A DNA stretch of 64,000 nt from NCBI RefSeq assembly GCF_037975245.1, contig NC_092563.1, forward strand, positions 9,001,001 to 9,065,000, given 5' to 3'. The notes below the pieces were generated by a model. It saw only the letters and a program-made list of their open reading frames with translations. It was not told the DNA's origin and made no database searches. Origin of the DNA: Apostichopus japonicus. Lineage: Eukaryota; Echinodermata; Holothuroidea; Aspidochirotida; Stichopodidae. Numbering within the stretch: the stretch's first letter is position 1; each line of letters opens with the position of its first letter. A program made the translations under genes and the position numbers. Of the stretch, positions 46,701 through 64,000 are shown piece by piece.

Positions 46701-47257
46701 CACGGGCGCAGATCCTGGTGGGGGCAGCGGGACGCGTCCCCACCAACTTGTTCAGTGGTGGGGACATGATATACCGTGTCCCCACCAATTTGTCTTGACT
46801 AAACGATGCATTTCAAATTCCCCTGTATTGAACTTTGGCGCAGTTTGATCCAGCATTGTGCAAATGACATGCAACAGTTCTCATTTTATTATATTTATCC
46901 ACAGTTGTTAAGTATAGGACGGAAATCGCATTTGCGGCAGTCTATAATTGTTTTTCTGGGAGAGGACCCCAGACCCATTATATACAAAAGTCTCCTTGGA
47001 TTATCGTCCCCTGATTTTATTTCTGCACACGACCATGTATTTCCCCAAACTAAATTTCTAAGCCATGAGATCTAAAACTTAAGGAGGTTTGGGAGCATCA
47101 TTGGGTCTGGGAAGTGTTATTACGGCGATCTGGGAGGTATATTTGCCCCCAAAAAATTCGTGTACGGTACGCGCGAACCCATGGTCGCGCTCCGCTTTTA
47201 TGGTATCAGAGAACAGACACGCGTCCCATCATTATCCAAGACTGATCTGCGCCCATG
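46701..47257. mobile_element. 557-bp non-autonomous hAT-type element
   Basis: Ends CACGGGCGCAGATCC and GATCTGCGCCCATG are flanked by a perfect 8-bp duplication AACTATGA at 46693-46700 and 47258-47265. Diverged shared hairpin module at about 47108-47205. The 89-codon plus-strand frame at 46806-47075 lies inside and has no transposase motif. It sits between the transporter and the CUB/YWTD gene. Confidence 0.88.
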
Positions 47258-48350
47258 AACTATGATAGTTAATCATTGTAACAAGAAAGAACTTCCATAA
47301 GTTTGTTACTTCAGAAAGTTCTCACTTGTTCTTATTTCTTTAGTTTATTAGTTTTCCTCTGCCAGTGATGAAAATAAATTTGCGGAAAAGCATCGTCGAT
47401 ATCATAATATTGGTAGAAATGTTAACAGTGCACCTTGTCCAAGTTGAACAGCAGTCATTCATGCTGACACCTACTAAGTACTATATATAGAGGTGACAAG
47501 TATCATGATAAAACAAAATAAATAAAGACCCACGCAGGAGGCAATGTTATCAGCATTTGCGTAATGTTTTTTTTTTCTCAAGAAAAACGTATGTACCCAA
47601 CAATTTCAGAGCTGCCGTTTCTCAAGTTCACTGTGGTGCGAATTAAGTGTATAAAATTCTACAGTGTGTTATAAGAGCAAAGTATACCACATCGTTCTAT
47701 GATATCAGCGAAAAACCTGACTACAGATTAAGACACGGGGTACATATCCATACACACCAGGCATGAGATGTAGGCACAAGTGTATACCTTTACCTATAAC
47801 CTAATAAGACACTTAGTGAGAAACAGCCAAAACACAAACTTGCACCTGAGATAAAGACAAAACTAAATGATTTCATGCGTCATTTGTTTTTGGTCGGGCG
47901 AACAATAGCTTGGAATTCTCATTAGCAAAGGACTTGATGCTCGTGTCCCGCTCAATAACATAACACACATCATTTCCTTGTATAGAGCCCGTGTGAGAGT
48001 TTACAATAATATTTATCCATCGCCCGCTTATTATTTTTCTATCAGCTCGTAATCAATTAAGAGCTCAGACGCTCGAAGACAGAAACAACGCTATTTATCC
48101 TCTTCTCTGCTGTCAGATAAACTATTCAATGAAAACAGGTCTTCGTTTTTCTGCGAACATTTTAATAGACGTAGGCCTAGAGAGAGTTATTAAGTGCGGT
48201 CTGTTGTGACACGTAGTTTTCTTCTCAAAGATTATAATCTTTAAGTAATTTGATGTTCTCATTTCCCTGTCAGCGGAAAAAGAAACTGCATATCATATCT
48301 GGCCACCGAATTCCATAGATTCATTCGGTATCTTCTTCCTATTGGTCGCA

Positions 48351-63118
<14,768 letters not shown>

Positions 63119-63168
63119 GTAAAGGAAAGCACTCCAGTGAAAGACATTCAGTTTAACCAATATACAAT

Positions 63169-63633
63169 CAGGGATGTGCCCAAGCTGGGCGGCACTGGGC
63201 GGCCCCTCCCAGCACTAAAAAATTACCTCCCACCACTGTCTTAAAAGTCGTGAATCCCACCCAGCACTATTTTCATCTAAAATCCCGACTTTCCGAACAA
63301 TAGATTCAACATAAATTGCGCTTAGCCTATGCCAAAGTCATAAAGACTAATAATGCATCAGTTACGAATGCGAGAAACATTACTTACGGCTCTCAATCGG
63401 TCCCTTGTAAAATCTCTTTGAAACAAACTAATAACTTTTACCAGGTACGTAATTTATTTCACTAAAAAAATGTAAATTGTTAGCAAAACTAGTACTTGTG
63501 TATGAACTTAAAAAGCTACACAAGTGCGCATCTGAGCGCCTTCAAATGGGAGGGGGCACCCCACCCCCTTAGACCCCTCCCCAGGACGACGATCAGTATA
63601 CCCGGCAATCATGAAATCTTGGGCACATCCCTG
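63169..63633. mobile_element. 465-bp MITE with perfect 16-bp ends (intron 7)
   Basis: CAGGGATGTGCCCAAG and CTTGGGCACATCCCTG are exact inverted complements. The flanks TATACAAT and TAAAATCA match poorly, so the target duplication has decayed or the element moved differently. A GGGCGGC(A)CTGGGCGGC repeat lies inside the left end. Confidence 0.8.
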
Positions 63634-64000
63634 TAAAATCAGATATTATAACTGATTGTTTAGCTGTTATAACTCTTAGAAATGTAATATGCATTTCAGA
63701 TATGACATGGTTTGCTCACATTTATTGCCCGTAACATCAGGAAATACGCCGAAAGTGTAAAATAAATTGACTAATTCGTTTTCAAGTTTACAATTGATGC
63801 AGCAACAGCCAATGAACCATGTGCCCAGAATTTCAAAGGAGCGGTTGGGGTGGAGGGAGGGGGGGCGGCTAAGTCTTGAATGACCCCGACTGATTTGGGT
63901 AAGTGTGTGAACCTTTATGGAAAAGCATACAGGGCTACGGATGAGTGGACGAGTGACGATAAAAGTGAGGGTCATGTATACATGCTCCCTCCCTTCTGTT
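63634..64000. other. end of window, presumed intron
   Basis: No exon with propeller-like or EGF-like sequence is seen. A G run lies at 63852-63867. The minus-strand frame at 63676-63975 has no motif. Confidence 0.4.

Overview
The window is animal nuclear DNA. It is AT-rich, its genes are split into short exons with GT..AG introns, polyadenylation signals are of the animal type, and microsatellites, minisatellites and non-autonomous DNA transposons are dense. The gene families and repeat style suit a marine invertebrate. I lean towards an echinoderm, possibly a sea cucumber, but that is inference from style and not from a marker gene.

Layout. Bases 1-16.3 kb hold no gene I can assemble: there are several minisatellites, tRNA-like/SINE fragments, a pair of nested hAT-type MITEs, a fold-back element, a TTAA-flanked MITE and one orphan exon-like block with a C/H-rich (zinc-finger-like) pattern. 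At 16380-22682 (+) lies a five-exon cytochrome b5 gene with both haem-ligand histidines but no membrane anchor. Bases 23-31.4 kb are repeats only, including a 1.5 kb hAT-type element with a perfect 8-bp target duplication. At 31468-44981 (+) a ten-exon gene encodes a 557-residue SLC7/LAT-like amino-acid transporter. All exon phases close without a frame break, but it has lost several motifs of the family. Just beyond it, antisense, is a GPCR-like fragment covering the end of TM3 to TM5. From 48351 to the end of the window (+) runs the 5' part of a secreted or cell-surface protein: signal peptide, CUB domain, then LDL-receptor YWTD propeller repeats. Seven exons are visible and the gene leaves the window.

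The three genes lie in the same orientation but have unrelated jobs (electron transfer, amino-acid transport, extracellular binding), so I see no functional cluster. The most striking signal outside genes is the mobile DNA. Several short hAT-type elements have exact 8-bp target-site duplications and some sit inside one another. Seven copies of a GC-rich hairpin module recur inside elements whose terminal repeats differ. Four copies of a ~360 bp TTAA-flanked MITE occur, three of them in introns of the transporter gene. Large inverted repeats lie in introns of the cytochrome b5 and CUB/YWTD genes.

All gene models were built by hand from reading frames, splice signals and family motifs. No alignment or search was run, so exon edges and family names need confirmation by transcript data or profile searches.
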